A DNA stretch of 64,000 nt from Streptomyces atratus (GCF_014648655.1 NZ_BMRN01000007.1:288419-352418), one strand, 5' to 3'. Shown: positions 8,553 through 17,320, counted from the stretch's first letter. Notes: generated by a model not told the origin, from the sequence alone. Numbers and translations: made by a program.

Positions 8553-9249
8553 CCCGCTCCACCACCGCCGTGACCAGCACCGCGACCGAGGGACTCCCCT
8601 CCACCGCATCCGCCACCGCGCCCCGTACCGCACGTGCCACATCGAGCGCCCGGTGGCCGGAGTCCGTCGCCAGTTCGACCCGTACACGGTCCGGGCCCGC
8701 GTGCACCGCGTCGCCCAGCACCCGGGTCAGCGTCACGACACCCGGAACCCCCGCGGCAGCGAGCCCCGCCGCCCCCTCCGGCCTCGCCGAGCGCACCTCG
8801 GCCGGTGCGGGCGCCCGCCGTTCGGGTGGTGTGTCCAGCAGCTCCGTCACTCGGAGATCCACCTCGGCGACCACCAGGCCCAGCCGGTGCCCGGCTGCCG
8901 TCAGCAGCGCCGAGCGCAGCGCCGCGGCCGCGGCGGGCAGCGGTCGGCCGGACATCGCCGACATGGTCGCCTCGATCCGCAGCGGCCCCGGCGGCAGCGC
9001 ACTCGGCGGCGGTTCCACCTCCGCGTCCGGGGCCCGATCGGGATCAGCCACGGAGATCCTGAGCTCCCCGAGCACCGGTCCAGGTCCCGGCCCGCCCACC
9101 GCGTCACGCAGCACCCAGGCCGCGGCCCGCTCCGAGATCCAGGCCCCGTCCGACGGGCCGCCCAGCGGAAGCAGCCGGCCCAGGCCGAGCCGTTGCCGAA
9201 CCGCTGCCGTCCATCCGTCGGCCCTGTGCGGGCTGTCAGCCGTCGTCAT
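8548..9249 (-). CDS. Asp23-module-associated protein ('P10-family' in Streptomyces)
   Basis: A 233-aa protein of unknown function, encoded divergently from the Asp23 genes. Streptomyces homologues are often labelled nucleopolyhedrovirus P10 family, which says nothing about function. Residues about 20-130 hold a charged N-terminus and a Pro-rich stretch (PDAEVEPPPSALPPGPLR). The last ~70 residues (GVPGVVTLTRVLGDAVH, then VRVELATDSGHRALDVARAVRGAV) resemble an Asp23-like beta-alpha unit. ATG 9249 is preferred over the upstream in-frame ATG 9294, which would run further toward the Asp23 gene. Position suggests a partner in the same envelope complex. Confidence 0.6.
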   Translation of the reverse strand: MTTADSPHRADGWTAAVRQRLGLGRLLPLGGPSDGAWISERAAAWVLRDAVGGPGPGPVLGELRISVADPDRAPDAEVEPPPSALPPGPLRIEATMSAMSGRPLPAAAAALRSALLTAAGHRLGLVVAEVDLRVTELLDTPPERRAPAPAEVRSARPEGAAGLAAAGVPGVVTLTRVLGDAVHAGPDRVRVELATDSGHRALDVARAVRGAVADAVEGSPSVAVLVTAVVERD

Positions 9250-9341
9250 TTCCCCAGCCTGCCGCATCCACGGCGCGAGACGGGGCAAGCGCACTTAATG
9301 TGGGCAAGGAGGTCCAACCTGCCCCGAAGGGAAGAGTGGCG

Positions 9342-9809
9342 ATGACCGACACCCCACAGCGGAACCGTCCCGAGAGCCCCGACAAGGAATTGACCCCGAT
9401 CACCAAGCGTGGCGGGGGAGACCCCGCGACCCGTGGCCGTACGACCATCGCCGACGGCGTGGTCGAGAAGATCGCGGGAATGGCGGCACGTGACGTGGTC
9501 GGTGTCCATGCGATGGGCAGTGGCTTCGCGCGTACGTTCGGAGCGGTGCGCGAACGGGTACCCGGAGGCGGGAAGTCCGTCACCCGAGGGGTCAAGGCGG
9601 AGGTCGGCGAATCACAGACCGCTCTCGATCTGGAGATCGTCGTCGACTACGGCGTGTCGATCATCGATGTCGCCCGTGACGTACGGGAGAACGTCATCGC
9701 GGCGGTCGAGCGGATGACGGGCCTCGAAGTCGTCGAGGTCAATATCGCGGTCAGCGATGTGAAGCTGCCCGACGAGGAAGAGGAAGAGCCCGAGCCACGT
9801 CTCCAGTAG
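9342..9809 (+). CDS. Asp23/Gls24 family envelope stress response protein
   Basis: A 155-aa member of the Asp23 (alkaline shock protein 23) family, peripheral proteins that coat the inner face of the membrane by binding AmaP in Firmicutes. The N-terminus is disordered (TDTPQRNRPESPDKE). The domain follows: TTIADGVVEKIAGMAARDVVGV, then LDLEIVVDYGVSIIDVARDV and VEVNIAVSDVKLP, with an acidic tail EEEEEPEP. ATG 9342 has a purine-rich GAAGGGAAGAG site before it. It opens a five-gene operon ending in amaP, and probably acts in a membrane-associated stress scaffold. Confidence 0.9.
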   Translation: MTDTPQRNRPESPDKELTPITKRGGGDPATRGRTTIADGVVEKIAGMAARDVVGVHAMGSGFARTFGAVRERVPGGGKSVTRGVKAEVGESQTALDLEIVVDYGVSIIDVARDVRENVIAAVERMTGLEVVEVNIAVSDVKLPDEEEEEPEPRLQ

Positions 9810-9841
9810 GCCTCCTGGCCGAGGCAGTTGAGGAGCGCAGG

Positions 9842-10033
9842 ATGAACATGGCTGTGGCCGGCATGGTGGCCGGCATGGCGCTCGGATTCGCCGGGTACTT
9901 CGGCGGATTCGGGGCCTTTCTGCTGGTGGCCGCGTTGGGGGCGATCGGCTTCGTCGTCGGTCGCTTCCTGGAGGGTGACCTGGATCCCGGCGACTTCTTC
10001 CGGAGTCGCGAGCGCGGCGACCGACGGCGGTGA
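9842..10033 (+). CDS. Small membrane protein in Asp23 operon (DUF2273-like)
   Basis: A 63-aa Gly/Ala-rich protein with two closely spaced transmembrane segments (about 3-20 and 24-43) and a short charged tail DPGDFFRSRERGDRRR. Small proteins of this type accompany Asp23 and AmaP in many Gram-positive bacteria and are thought to help membrane attachment. TTGAGGAG precedes the ATG. The stop codon overlaps the next start (GTGA), so the two are probably translationally coupled. Confidence 0.75.
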   Translation: MNMAVAGMVAGMALGFAGYFGGFGAFLLVAALGAIGFVVGRFLEGDLDPGDFFRSRERGDRRR

Positions 10034-10392
10034 CGGCGTTGTCGGGGGCGAGCGGCAGGGTCGCCGCCGGTGAGCGCGGGGAGACCCGGATCGCCGACCG
10101 GGTGGTCGCGAAGATCGCCGCACAGGCGGCGAAGGAGGCGATCGACGAGCCGCCGAAGGAAGGCGCCTCGCCGCGCGCCACGGTCACGGTGCACCGCGAC
10201 ACCGCCCGGGTCCGGGTGAGCCTGGAGCTCGGATATCCCTCCGACATCGGGCGCCAGTGCGGCGGGGTGCGTCGGCATGTCGTCGCACGGGTAAAGGCGT
10301 TGGCGGGGATGGAAGTGCCCGAGGTCGCCGTACAGGTCGAGCGCCTGCATCCGATGGGAGCGAGCATCGCGGCACAGGGGAGGATCCGATGA
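10030..10392 (+). CDS. Second Asp23/Gls24-like protein
   Basis: A 120-aa Asp23-domain protein, shorter and more divergent than the first. GETRIADRVVAKIAAQAAKEA aligns with the helix after the Asp23 N-terminus, and RVRVSLELGYPSDIGRQCGGV with VPEVAVQVERLHPMG with the later strands. It begins at GTG inside the previous stop codon and overlaps the following gene by four bases (ATGA). It presumably co-assembles with the first Asp23 protein; whether it is a coat subunit or an adaptor is not known. Confidence 0.8.
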   Translation: MTALSGASGRVAAGERGETRIADRVVAKIAAQAAKEAIDEPPKEGASPRATVTVHRDTARVRVSLELGYPSDIGRQCGGVRRHVVARVKALAGMEVPEVAVQVERLHPMGASIAAQGRIR

Positions 10393-11075
10393 CCGAGCCC
10401 CACGAACCGGAACACCGTACGCAACGGCTGCCCACCACCCGGCCCGTCGAACAGGGGACCGCGCTCGAACTCGACCAGTCCGCCTCGTCCGCCGCCTACG
10501 ACCCGGCGCCCGCACAGCAGGAGAGCGGCGGCAGGGCGGGCCGTTTCTGGTCCGCGCGCCGCATCCCCGCGGCGATCCTCGCCCTGGTGATCCTCGGCGG
10601 CACCGGTCTGCTGCTCTACGACGTGGCGGCGGTAAGGGCCGGCCACCCGGCGATGCGGTGGCGCCGCACGCTGGCCGACGAGCTCGCCGTCCGGCCGCTG
10701 GACGACGTCTGGGTGCTGGCCGGCGCGGCGGCCGCCGTGGCGATCGGCCTGTGGCTGCTCGTGCTCGCCGTCACCCCCGGACTCCGCGGCCTGCTGCCGA
10801 TGCGCCGCGACCGCCCCGGTGTACGGGCCGGCCTCGACCGGCCCGCGGCCGCACTGGTCCTGCGGGACCGCGCCATCGAGGTGTCGGGTGTGCGGTCGGT
10901 ACGGGTCCGGATGGGCCGGGGCAAGGTCGGGGTGCGTGCGGTGTCGCACTTCCGTGAACTCGACGACGTACGGGCCGATCTGGACACCGTGCTCGGGACC
11001 GGCATCAAGGATCTGGGTCTGGCCAGGCCGCCGAGCCTGTCCGTACATGTCCGCCGTCCCGCGAAGAAGGGGTGA
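10389..11075 (+). CDS. DUF6286-type membrane protein in Asp23 operon
   Basis: A 228-aa protein with a disordered Thr/Pro/Gln-rich cytosolic N-terminus of about 55 residues and two transmembrane segments (about 58-80 and 112-135). A cytosolic C-terminal domain follows (RAALVLRDRAIEVSGVRSVRVRMG-like segment through HFRELDDVRADLDTVL). The layout, two membrane helices followed by a soluble alpha/beta domain, resembles AmaP. It starts at ATG overlapping the upstream stop and overlaps the next gene at GTGA. Likely an additional membrane anchor for the Asp23 layer; function inferred from context. Confidence 0.7.
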   Translation: MTEPHEPEHRTQRLPTTRPVEQGTALELDQSASSAAYDPAPAQQESGGRAGRFWSARRIPAAILALVILGGTGLLLYDVAAVRAGHPAMRWRRTLADELAVRPLDDVWVLAGAAAAVAIGLWLLVLAVTPGLRGLLPMRRDRPGVRAGLDRPAAALVLRDRAIEVSGVRSVRVRMGRGKVGVRAVSHFRELDDVRADLDTVLGTGIKDLGLARPPSLSVHVRRPAKKG

Positions 11076-11659
11076 GCCCGTTGCTCAGGACCGTCAACCG
11101 GGTACTGCTCGGCCTGGCCGGGCTGGTGCTGATCTGCGGCGGCGGTGCGGTGCTCGCCGCCGGGCTCGGTCTCTCCGTACCGTCCTGGTGGCCCTGGTAC
11201 GGCAAGGGCGACGTGCTCCTCAGCGAGGCCGACCGGGACCGCTGGCGCGGCGAGGGCTGGTGGTGGCCGACGGTGATCGCGCTCCTGGCCGTCGTGGTCG
11301 TCCTCGCACTGTGGTGGCTGCTGGCCCAGCTGCGTCGCGCCCGGCTCGCCGAGGTGCTGGTGGACAGCGGCGACGGCGAGGGTGCGCTGCTGCGGGGCCG
11401 GGCCCTGGAGGGGGTGCTCGCCGATGAGGCGGGGACCTTGGACGGGGTGGCCCGCGCCCAGGTCGTGCTGACCGGCCGGCGCAGTTCGCCGCGCGCCAGG
11501 ATCCGCCTGCTGATGGAGCCGCACGCGGCGCCGGACGAGGCGCTCGGCCGCCTCACCGACGAGGCACTGGCCCATGCGCGGGATTCGGCCGGACTGGCGG
11601 AGCTCCCGGCCGAGGTGCGGCTGAGGGCGGTCAAGCACCGTGCGGAAAGGGTGAGTTGA
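11072..11659 (+). CDS. amaP: Alkaline shock response membrane anchor protein AmaP
   Basis: A 195-aa protein with the AmaP layout: a transmembrane segment at about 7-30, a short Trp-rich exterior loop (VPSWWPWYGKGD), a second segment at about 65-85, and a cytosolic domain (ALLRGRALEGVLADEAGTLDGV, then RIRLLMEPHAAPDEALGRL). In staphylococci AmaP recruits Asp23 to the membrane. It is the last gene of the operon and starts at GTG overlapping the previous stop; a hairpin terminator follows at 11685. Confidence 0.8.
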   Translation: MSPLLRTVNRVLLGLAGLVLICGGGAVLAAGLGLSVPSWWPWYGKGDVLLSEADRDRWRGEGWWWPTVIALLAVVVVLALWWLLAQLRRARLAEVLVDSGDGEGALLRGRALEGVLADEAGTLDGVARAQVVLTGRRSSPRARIRLLMEPHAAPDEALGRLTDEALAHARDSAGLAELPAEVRLRAVKHRAERVS

Positions 11660-11684
11660 CGGCCGTTGCCGTGGTGTCCCCGAT

Positions 11685-11720
11685 CGCCGGACGGGCCTGA
11701 GGAATCGAACCCGTCCGGCG
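11685..11720. terminator. Bidirectional REP-like hairpin
   Basis: CGCCGGACGGG and CCCGTCCGGCG form perfect 11-bp arms around a 14-base loop, between amaP and the convergent SDR gene. It belongs to the same CCCGTCCGGCG hairpin family as those near 3608 and 56477. Confidence 0.65.
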
Positions 11721-11742
11721 GTCCGGGGCAGAGCGGGCCGGT

Positions 11743-12498
11743 TCAGAAGCCGTGCCGGGAGCCGCCGTCGACCGGCAGCATGACGCCCGTCAGGTACGAC
11801 GCCGCGGGCGAGAGCAGGAACGCCGCGGTCCGGCCGAACTCCTCCGGAGTGCCGTAGCGCCGCAGCGGAATACCTGCCTCATTGGTCGTACGAGAGGCTT
11901 CCGCATCGCCCGAGCGCGCATCCAGCTCACGCATCCGGTCCGTGCTGATCCGGCCCGGCAGCACCCCCACCACGCGGATACCCCGGGGGCCGAGCTCATC
12001 GGCCAGGGACTTGGCGAAACCGGCCAGGCCGGGGCGCAGACCGTTGGAGATCGTCAGCCCGGCGATCGGCTCGTACACGGAGCCGGAGAGCACGAAACCG
12101 ATGACCCCGCCCTCGCCGAGCGTGGCCGCCGCGGCCCTGGCAAGGCGTACCGCGCCCAGGAACACCGACTCGAAGGCCGACTGCCACTGCTCGTCGGTGT
12201 TGTCGGCGACGAAGCCGGGCGCCGGTCCGCCGACGCTGATGAGAATGCCGTCGAGCCGGCCGAAACGCTCGTGCGCGCTGTTCACCAGACGCTGTGCGGA
12301 GGCGGGGTCGGCGTTGTCCGCGACGAGGCCGACGGCGTCCGGCCCCAGTTCGGCGGCGGCCGCCTCGACGCTCTTCTCGTCCCGGCCGGTGATGATCACC
12401 CTCGCGCCGTCCTCGGCCAGCGCCCGCGCCGTGGCGTTGCCCAGCCCCCGGCTCGCTCCGGTGACGATGTACACACGGTCCTTCAGTCCAAGATCCAT
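11743..12498 (-). CDS. SDR family oxidoreductase
   Basis: A 251-aa classical short-chain dehydrogenase/reductase. The cofactor motif TGASRGLG sits at residues 13-20 and GRDEKS suggests NADP(H). LSGSVYEP is in the place of the catalytic Ser region, but the usual YxxxK is replaced near ISNGLRPGLAGFAKSLADE, where no Tyr precedes the Lys. This makes it an atypical member. It ends with LTGVMLPVDGGSRHG, the common SDR terminus. Five bases separate its start from the stop of the GH15 gene, so both probably share a transcript. Confidence 0.8.
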   Translation of the reverse strand: MDLGLKDRVYIVTGASRGLGNATARALAEDGARVIITGRDEKSVEAAAAELGPDAVGLVADNADPASAQRLVNSAHERFGRLDGILISVGGPAPGFVADNTDEQWQSAFESVFLGAVRLARAAAATLGEGGVIGFVLSGSVYEPIAGLTISNGLRPGLAGFAKSLADELGPRGIRVVGVLPGRISTDRMRELDARSGDAEASRTTNEAGIPLRRYGTPEEFGRTAAFLLSPAASYLTGVMLPVDGGSRHGF

Positions 12499-12503
12499 GG
12501 GCC

Positions 12504-14303
12504 CTATCCTGCCGTGTCGCCCTCCAGCGTGTTCTCCCCGGCCAGCGCCATGGCGGTGCCCACCAGTCCGATGTGGCTGAACGCCTGCGGGAAGTTGCCG
12601 AGCTGCCGGTGCCCGACGATGTCGTACTCCTCGGCGAGCAGCCCCACATCGTTGCGGAGCGCCAGGAGTTGCTCGAAGAGTTCTCTGGCCTCCTCGGCGC
12701 GCCCGGTCAGGCGCAGGGCGTCGGCCAGCCAGAACGAGCACGCCAGAAAGGCCCCTTCGCTGCCGGGCAGTCCGTCGATCGAGCTGCCGTCCGTGCTGTA
12801 GCGGCGGACCAGGCAGCCGCTGCCCAGCTCGTCCCGGACCGCGTCGACCGTCCCGATCATCCGGGGATCGTCCGGCGGCAGGAACCCGGTCCGGGCGATC
12901 AGCAGCGTCGCGGCGTCCAGATTCCGGGAGCCGTAGGACTGCGTGAAGGTGTTCCGCACCGGGTCGAACCCCTTCTCGCACACCTCCCGGTGCACGGCGT
13001 CCCGCATCACCCGCCACCGCTCGGCGTCGCCGGCCAGCGAGGGGTTCTTCTCCAGGGTGCGTACGGCACGGTCGGCGGCGACCCAGGCCATCACCTTGGA
13101 GTGCACGAAGTGGCGGCGCTGGCCTCGGATCTCCCACAGCCCCTCGTCCGGCTCGCGCCAGGTGGACTCCAGGAAGCCGAGCAGGCTGAGCTGAAGACTC
13201 CAGGCGTGCGGCTTGTCGTCCAGGCCCGCCTCGCGCGCGAGCCGCAACGAGTCGATGACCTCTCCGTACACATCGAGCTGACGCTGGCGGACCGCGGCGT
13301 TACCGATCCGGACCGGGCTGGAGTTCTCGTATCCGCTCAGCCACGGCAGCTCCGCCTCGGGCAGCCTGCGCTCGCCCGCCAGGCCGTACATGATCTGCAG
13401 GTCGGCCGGGTCCCCGGCGACGGCCCGCAGCAGCCAGTCCCGCCAGGCGGCAGCCTCCTCCAGATAACCGGCCGAGATGAGGGCGCCGAGGGTGAGAGTG
13501 GAGTCCCGCAGCCAACAGAAGCGGTAGTCCCAGTTCCGTACGCCGCCGATCTCCTCGGGCAGCGAGGTGGTGGGAGCCGCCACGATGCCGCCGGTCGGGG
13601 CGAAGGTGAGCGCCTTCAACGTGATCAGCGAGCGGATCACCGCCTCCCGGTACGGGCCCCGGTACTTGCACCGCGCGGACCACTCCGCCCAGTCGGACAG
13701 GGTGCTCTTCAGCGCCTCGAACGGGTCGACGAGATCGGGGCGCGGCGAGTGCGAGGGGTGCCAGGTCAGCACGAACGCCACCTGTTCGCCCTCGGAGACG
13801 GTGAACGACGAACAGGTGGAGAAATGCTGGCCCCACGTTCTGACCGGCGGCTCGCTGCGCAGCCAGGCCGAGTCCGGCCCCGCGACCGCCACCCGGTGCC
13901 CCTGCGAGCGGCGCACCCACGGCACGACCGAGCCGAAGTCGAAGCGCAGCCGGATCACAGAGCTCATCTCGACGGTGCCGCTGATGCCCTCGATGATCCG
14001 CATGACATCGGGTTCCTGGTCGCGCTGCGGCATGAAGTCGATGACCTTGACCGTGCCGGTACGGGTCTCCCAGAACGTCTCCAGGACGAGGGAGTCACCC
14101 GCATAGCCGCGCCGGGTGCAGGTGTCGGCGCCCTTCGGAGCGATCTGCCAGTGGCCGTTGTCCTCGTCGCCGAGCAGGGCCGCGAAGCAGGCGCCCGAAT
14201 CGAAGCGGGGCAGGCACAGCCAGTCGACAGAACCGTTCCTGCCGACCAGGGCGGCTGTCTGCAGATCGCCGATGAGGGCGTAGTCCTCGATGCATGGGGT
14301 CAC
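12504..14303 (-). CDS. Glycoside hydrolase family 15 protein (glucoamylase/trehalase-like)
   Basis: A 599-aa cytosolic GH15 enzyme without a signal peptide. The N-terminal beta-sandwich begins IEDYALIGDLQTAALVGRNG, diagnostic of the bacterial glucoamylase/trehalase group. The (alpha/alpha)6 barrel follows, with NWDYRFCWLRDSTLTLGAL around residue 270. Catalytic acids are expected in the barrel loops near SLLGFLESTWREPDEGLWE (which ends in a Glu) and the C-terminal GSEGAFLACSFWLADALRL. Actinobacterial relatives hydrolyse trehalose or alpha-glucans; which applies is not clear. It starts at GTG 14303 and is followed closely by an SDR gene. Confidence 0.88.
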   Translation of the reverse strand: MTPCIEDYALIGDLQTAALVGRNGSVDWLCLPRFDSGACFAALLGDEDNGHWQIAPKGADTCTRRGYAGDSLVLETFWETRTGTVKVIDFMPQRDQEPDVMRIIEGISGTVEMSSVIRLRFDFGSVVPWVRRSQGHRVAVAGPDSAWLRSEPPVRTWGQHFSTCSSFTVSEGEQVAFVLTWHPSHSPRPDLVDPFEALKSTLSDWAEWSARCKYRGPYREAVIRSLITLKALTFAPTGGIVAAPTTSLPEEIGGVRNWDYRFCWLRDSTLTLGALISAGYLEEAAAWRDWLLRAVAGDPADLQIMYGLAGERRLPEAELPWLSGYENSSPVRIGNAAVRQRQLDVYGEVIDSLRLAREAGLDDKPHAWSLQLSLLGFLESTWREPDEGLWEIRGQRRHFVHSKVMAWVAADRAVRTLEKNPSLAGDAERWRVMRDAVHREVCEKGFDPVRNTFTQSYGSRNLDAATLLIARTGFLPPDDPRMIGTVDAVRDELGSGCLVRRYSTDGSSIDGLPGSEGAFLACSFWLADALRLTGRAEEARELFEQLLALRNDVGLLAEEYDIVGHRQLGNFPQAFSHIGLVGTAMALAGENTLEGDTAG

Positions 14304-14423
14304 GTTCTGGCGTGTTCCCGAACCTGGGGCTCGCTAAGCAGTCCCAGGAGAGACGGGGGTCATTCCGACGGACAGCCGATGCCGGCCCACGGACAGCTCG
14401 CCGACACCCGGGCGGAGCCGGTG

Positions 14424-15272
14424 TCAGGCCGTCGCGGGTTCCGGCTGCTCCGGCTCCTTCGGCTCGGAGGCATCCTGCTCCCCGGCGGCGGCCTTGGCCG
14501 CGGCCTCCATCCGGTCGCGCTTCTCCCTGCGGGCGAGGACCACGAAGCCGACCGGGACACCGGCGGCGAACAGCCACCACTGCACGGCGTACGCCATGTG
14601 CGGGCCGATCGAGCTGTCGTCCGGGGCCTCGATCAGCTCCGGGGAGCCGCCGACGGGCTCGGGCGCGGTCTGCTCGATGTAGCCGCCGAGCACCGGCCGG
14701 GAGAGCCGCTCGGCCTCCTGGGCGCTGTTGATCAGCATCACCTGGCGGTCCGGCAGGTCCGAGATGTCCTTGATGCCGCTGGCGCTCGTCGTCTCGTCGG
14801 CCTTGAGCCGTCCGGTGACGGTCACTTCGCCCTTGGGCACGGCCGGTACGTCGGGGAAGGCGCGCTGGCTTTCGGCGGAGGGCACCCAGCCGCGGTTGAC
14901 CAGGACCGTGCCGCCGCCCTTGAGGTCGAGCGGGATCAGTACATGGACGCCGATCCGGCCGTCGGTGGAGGTCCTGCGGCGTACGACCACCTGGTGCGCG
15001 GTGTCGTACGTACCCGTGGCCGTCACCGCACGCCAGTAGTCGGAGCGCGGGACCGTGTGACCCGGAGAGGTGAGCGAGGCGACCGGAACCGGTTTCGCCT
15101 TGAGGTTGCGGGAGATCAGAGAGTTCTGCGCGACCTTGTGCTCATGCCGGTGCAGCTGCCAGAAGCCCAGCTCGACCATCGTGGGAATCAGGACGAGGGA
15201 GAGGAGGGCGAGGATCAGCCACTGCCGGGTCAACAGGAAGCGGTACACCCCATGACGGTACAACTGCGTCAT
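14424..15272 (-). CDS. SURF1-like membrane protein
   Basis: A 282-aa protein with the SURF1 layout: a transmembrane segment near residues 15-38 (RQWLILALLSLVLIPTMVEL), a large external domain, then a second segment near 230-255. GFWQLHRHEHK after the first helix is the family's xGxWQlxR motif, and VLVNRGWVPSA is the other hallmark. SURF1 assists cytochrome c oxidase assembly. The tail is rich in charged residues (EKRDRMEAAAKAAAGEQDA). The start is uncertain: ATG 15272, ATG 15281 or a GTG about 27 bases downstream are all possible, and none has a clear ribosome site. Confidence 0.82.
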   Translation of the reverse strand: MTQLYRHGVYRFLLTRQWLILALLSLVLIPTMVELGFWQLHRHEHKVAQNSLISRNLKAKPVPVASLTSPGHTVPRSDYWRAVTATGTYDTAHQVVVRRRTSTDGRIGVHVLIPLDLKGGGTVLVNRGWVPSAESQRAFPDVPAVPKGEVTVTGRLKADETTSASGIKDISDLPDRQVMLINSAQEAERLSRPVLGGYIEQTAPEPVGGSPELIEAPDDSSIGPHMAYAVQWWLFAAGVPVGFVVLARREKRDRMEAAAKAAAGEQDASEPKEPEQPEPATA

Positions 15273-15319
15273 GGGGTGCATCGCGCAGGGGTGGGGGAAG
15301 GGGGCGCGGCGGCCGGTGA

Positions 15320-15553
15320 TCAGACTTTGTCGATGATGCCCACCTTCCCCTCGGCGCGGGCGCAGTGACCGCCGCAGAACCAGTGCCCGTCGACCTCGAC
15401 CCCCTGGCCGATGACCTGGACCCTGCAGTGTTCGCAGATGGGCGCCATGCGGTGAATGGCGCAGGAGAAGCAGTCGAAGACGTGCACCGCGCCCTGCGCG
15501 TGCACCTCGAAGGACATGCCGTAGTCGTTTCCACAAACCTCACAACGTGCCAT
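15320..15553 (-). CDS. Small zinc-cluster protein
   Basis: A 77-aa protein rich in metal-ligand residues. CEVCGNDY, CFSCAIHRMAPICEHC and HWFCGGHCARAE give four Cys-x2/3-Cys pairs with intervening histidines, a pattern like two zinc ribbons or a LIM-type finger. It begins MARCEVCG at ATG 15553. Similar small proteins are sometimes labelled prokaryotic metallothionein-like, but the evidence here supports only zinc binding. It lies between the SURF1-like gene and the exonuclease gene on the same strand. Confidence 0.7.
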   Translation of the reverse strand: MARCEVCGNDYGMSFEVHAQGAVHVFDCFSCAIHRMAPICEHCRVQVIGQGVEVDGHWFCGGHCARAEGKVGIIDKV

Positions 15554-15617
15554 GCGCCACAGGGTGGGATGCAAGGGCGGCGGCGGGCGAGCGGCGGGCG
15601 GGCGAGTCGTCCCCGGT

Positions 15618-16610
15618 TCACTCCGATGACGGCGCGGTCGCCCGAGCCGACGCCGGCGCCACATCGCGCAACAGATGGGTGAACGCGCTCTCGTCCAGAA
15701 CCGGCGTGCCGAACGACTTCGCCTTCACCGTCTTCGACGTCGCCGAGTCCGGGTCATTGGTGACGAGCAGGCTGGTCAGCCGGGACACACTGGTCGCCAC
15801 ATGCAGCCCGGCCTCCACGGCCCGGTCCTCCAGCAGTTCGCGGTCGACGGAGGTGTCCCCCGAGAACGCCACCCGCATGCCCTGCATGAGAGGTTTGTCC
15901 TTCTCGTACCGTCCGGGGTTCGGATGCGGGCACGCCGGACGCTTGCGCGAGGGACGCCAGCTGTTCTGACCGTACGAAGGCTGGTAGCCGACCCGCGGTG
16001 TGACCGGGGAGTCCGACCACTCGGTCAGCGGCCGGCACTCCAGCAACGGCAGCCGCACCCCGCCCCGCGCAGCCGCATGCAGACTCGGCCGGAACGCCTC
16101 GGCCAGCACCCGGGCGTCGTCCAGGGCGTGGTGGGCGCGCTGCTGCACGACTCCGAAGTGCGCGGCCAGCGACTCCAGCTTGTGGTTGGGCAGCGGCAGC
16201 CGCAGCTCCTTGGAGAGCGCGATGGTGCACAGCCGCTGCTCGACGGGGGCGGTGACCGAGGCCCGTGCGTACTCCCGGGCCAGCATCGACCAGTCGAAAG
16301 CCGCGTTGTGCGCGACGAGCACGCGGTTCGCGAGCCGCTCGGAGAGCTGGGCGGCGACCTCCGGGAAGAGCGGAGCGCCTTCGAGGACATCACTGGTCAG
16401 CCCGTGGATCCAGACAGGACCGGGATCACGCTCAGGGTTGACGAGGGTGTACCAGTGGTCCTCGACATTGCCCTGCGCGTCCAGGCGGTAGACGGCAGCG
16501 GACACTATCCGGTCGTCCCGTGCGAGGCCGGTGGTCTCCACGTCGACGACCGCGTACCCCTGCGGGTAGGCGGTCGGCCACGGTGCTGCGGTCTGGCGGT
16601 CGTCGAGCAT
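15618..16610 (-). CDS. DEDDh 3'-5' exonuclease with C-terminal BRCT domain
   Basis: A 330-aa nuclease of the DnaQ type. ExoI motif VVDVETTGL (about 20-28) supplies D and E, ExoII is VLVAHNAAFDWSML (about 95-108), and ExoIII HHALDDARVLAEAF supplies H and D (about 160-173). After a Pro/Arg linker, residues about 245-325 (MRVAFSGDTSVDRELLEDRAVEAG and following) match a BRCT fold with a late Trp-free end. Such proteins are implicated in DNA repair or RNA trimming. ATG 16610 is used; an in-frame GTG lies two codons earlier. Confidence 0.85.
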   Translation of the reverse strand: MLDDRQTAAPWPTAYPQGYAVVDVETTGLARDDRIVSAAVYRLDAQGNVEDHWYTLVNPERDPGPVWIHGLTSDVLEGAPLFPEVAAQLSERLANRVLVAHNAAFDWSMLAREYARASVTAPVEQRLCTIALSKELRLPLPNHKLESLAAHFGVVQQRAHHALDDARVLAEAFRPSLHAAARGGVRLPLLECRPLTEWSDSPVTPRVGYQPSYGQNSWRPSRKRPACPHPNPGRYEKDKPLMQGMRVAFSGDTSVDRELLEDRAVEAGLHVATSVSRLTSLLVTNDPDSATSKTVKAKSFGTPVLDESAFTHLLRDVAPASARATAPSSE

Positions 16611-16645
16611 GGTCACAGAGAATACGGGCCGCGACTGACAGTCTC

Positions 16646-17320
16646 CTATTCGGCGGTCTCCCGCCCCCGCATGCCGGTTCCGCGGCGCGACCCCTGTTGT
16701 GCGGACCCGGCCAGCAGCCCCTCCACCAGGGCCCGCACGGAATCCGCGAACAGCCGGTCCGGGTCGGCGGGCCGGGCCAGTGCGCGGGCCAGTGCCGGGT
16801 CGTCGTCCGCGGTGGACGCGGTCCACAGATCTCCTTCGCCGGGTGACTGGACGGGGGACCGCTCCCGGTTGCGTTCGACGAGCAGGAAGCCGACGGTCTG
16901 GAACTGCACTGCCCGCACCGCTGCCGCCGCCCGTGCCCCGCGCAGTCCCGCGGCGTGCACCTCGTGGACGAGAGCCTGTTGCGCGGGGAGGAACATTCGC
17001 TCGGTGAGCCCTCGTTCGTGGACCATCGCGATCAGATGTGGCCTGGCCCGCAGTTCGCGGTGCAGGCCGCGGGCGACGGAGACGATACGGGCCGCCGGGG
17101 TCCGGCCGGCCGGGCGGAGGGTGCCCATCTCCTGCACGGTGCGTTCGACAAGGGCGTCCAGCAGCGATTCACGATTGCCGACGTGCCAGTAGATCGACGT
17201 GACCGCCGTGCCCAGTTCCGCGGCGAGCGCGCGCATGGTGAGGGCCTGCGGGCCGTGCCGCTTCACCAGGGCGCCGGCCGTGTCCAGGACCTGTTCGCGG
17301 GTCAGTGACGATCGCGCCAC
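16646..17320 (-). CDS. TetR/AcrR family transcriptional regulator
   Basis: A 224-aa repressor-type protein. The N-terminal HTH runs from about residue 8 to 55 (REQVLDTAGALVKRHGPQALTMRALAAELGTAVTSIYWHV in full), with GTAVTSIYWHV as recognition helix. The C-terminal helical domain would bind the inducer. It is transcribed away from the acetoacetate decarboxylase/amidohydrolase operon across 148 bp that contain a perfect TGTAAC-TGT-GTTACA palindrome. It is the likely local repressor, and the inducer is probably a substrate of that pathway. Confidence 0.87.
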   Translation of the reverse strand: MARSSLTREQVLDTAGALVKRHGPQALTMRALAAELGTAVTSIYWHVGNRESLLDALVERTVQEMGTLRPAGRTPAARIVSVARGLHRELRARPHLIAMVHERGLTERMFLPAQQALVHEVHAAGLRGARAAAAVRAVQFQTVGFLLVERNRERSPVQSPGEGDLWTASTADDDPALARALARPADPDRLFADSVRALVEGLLAGSAQQGSRRGTGMRGRETAE

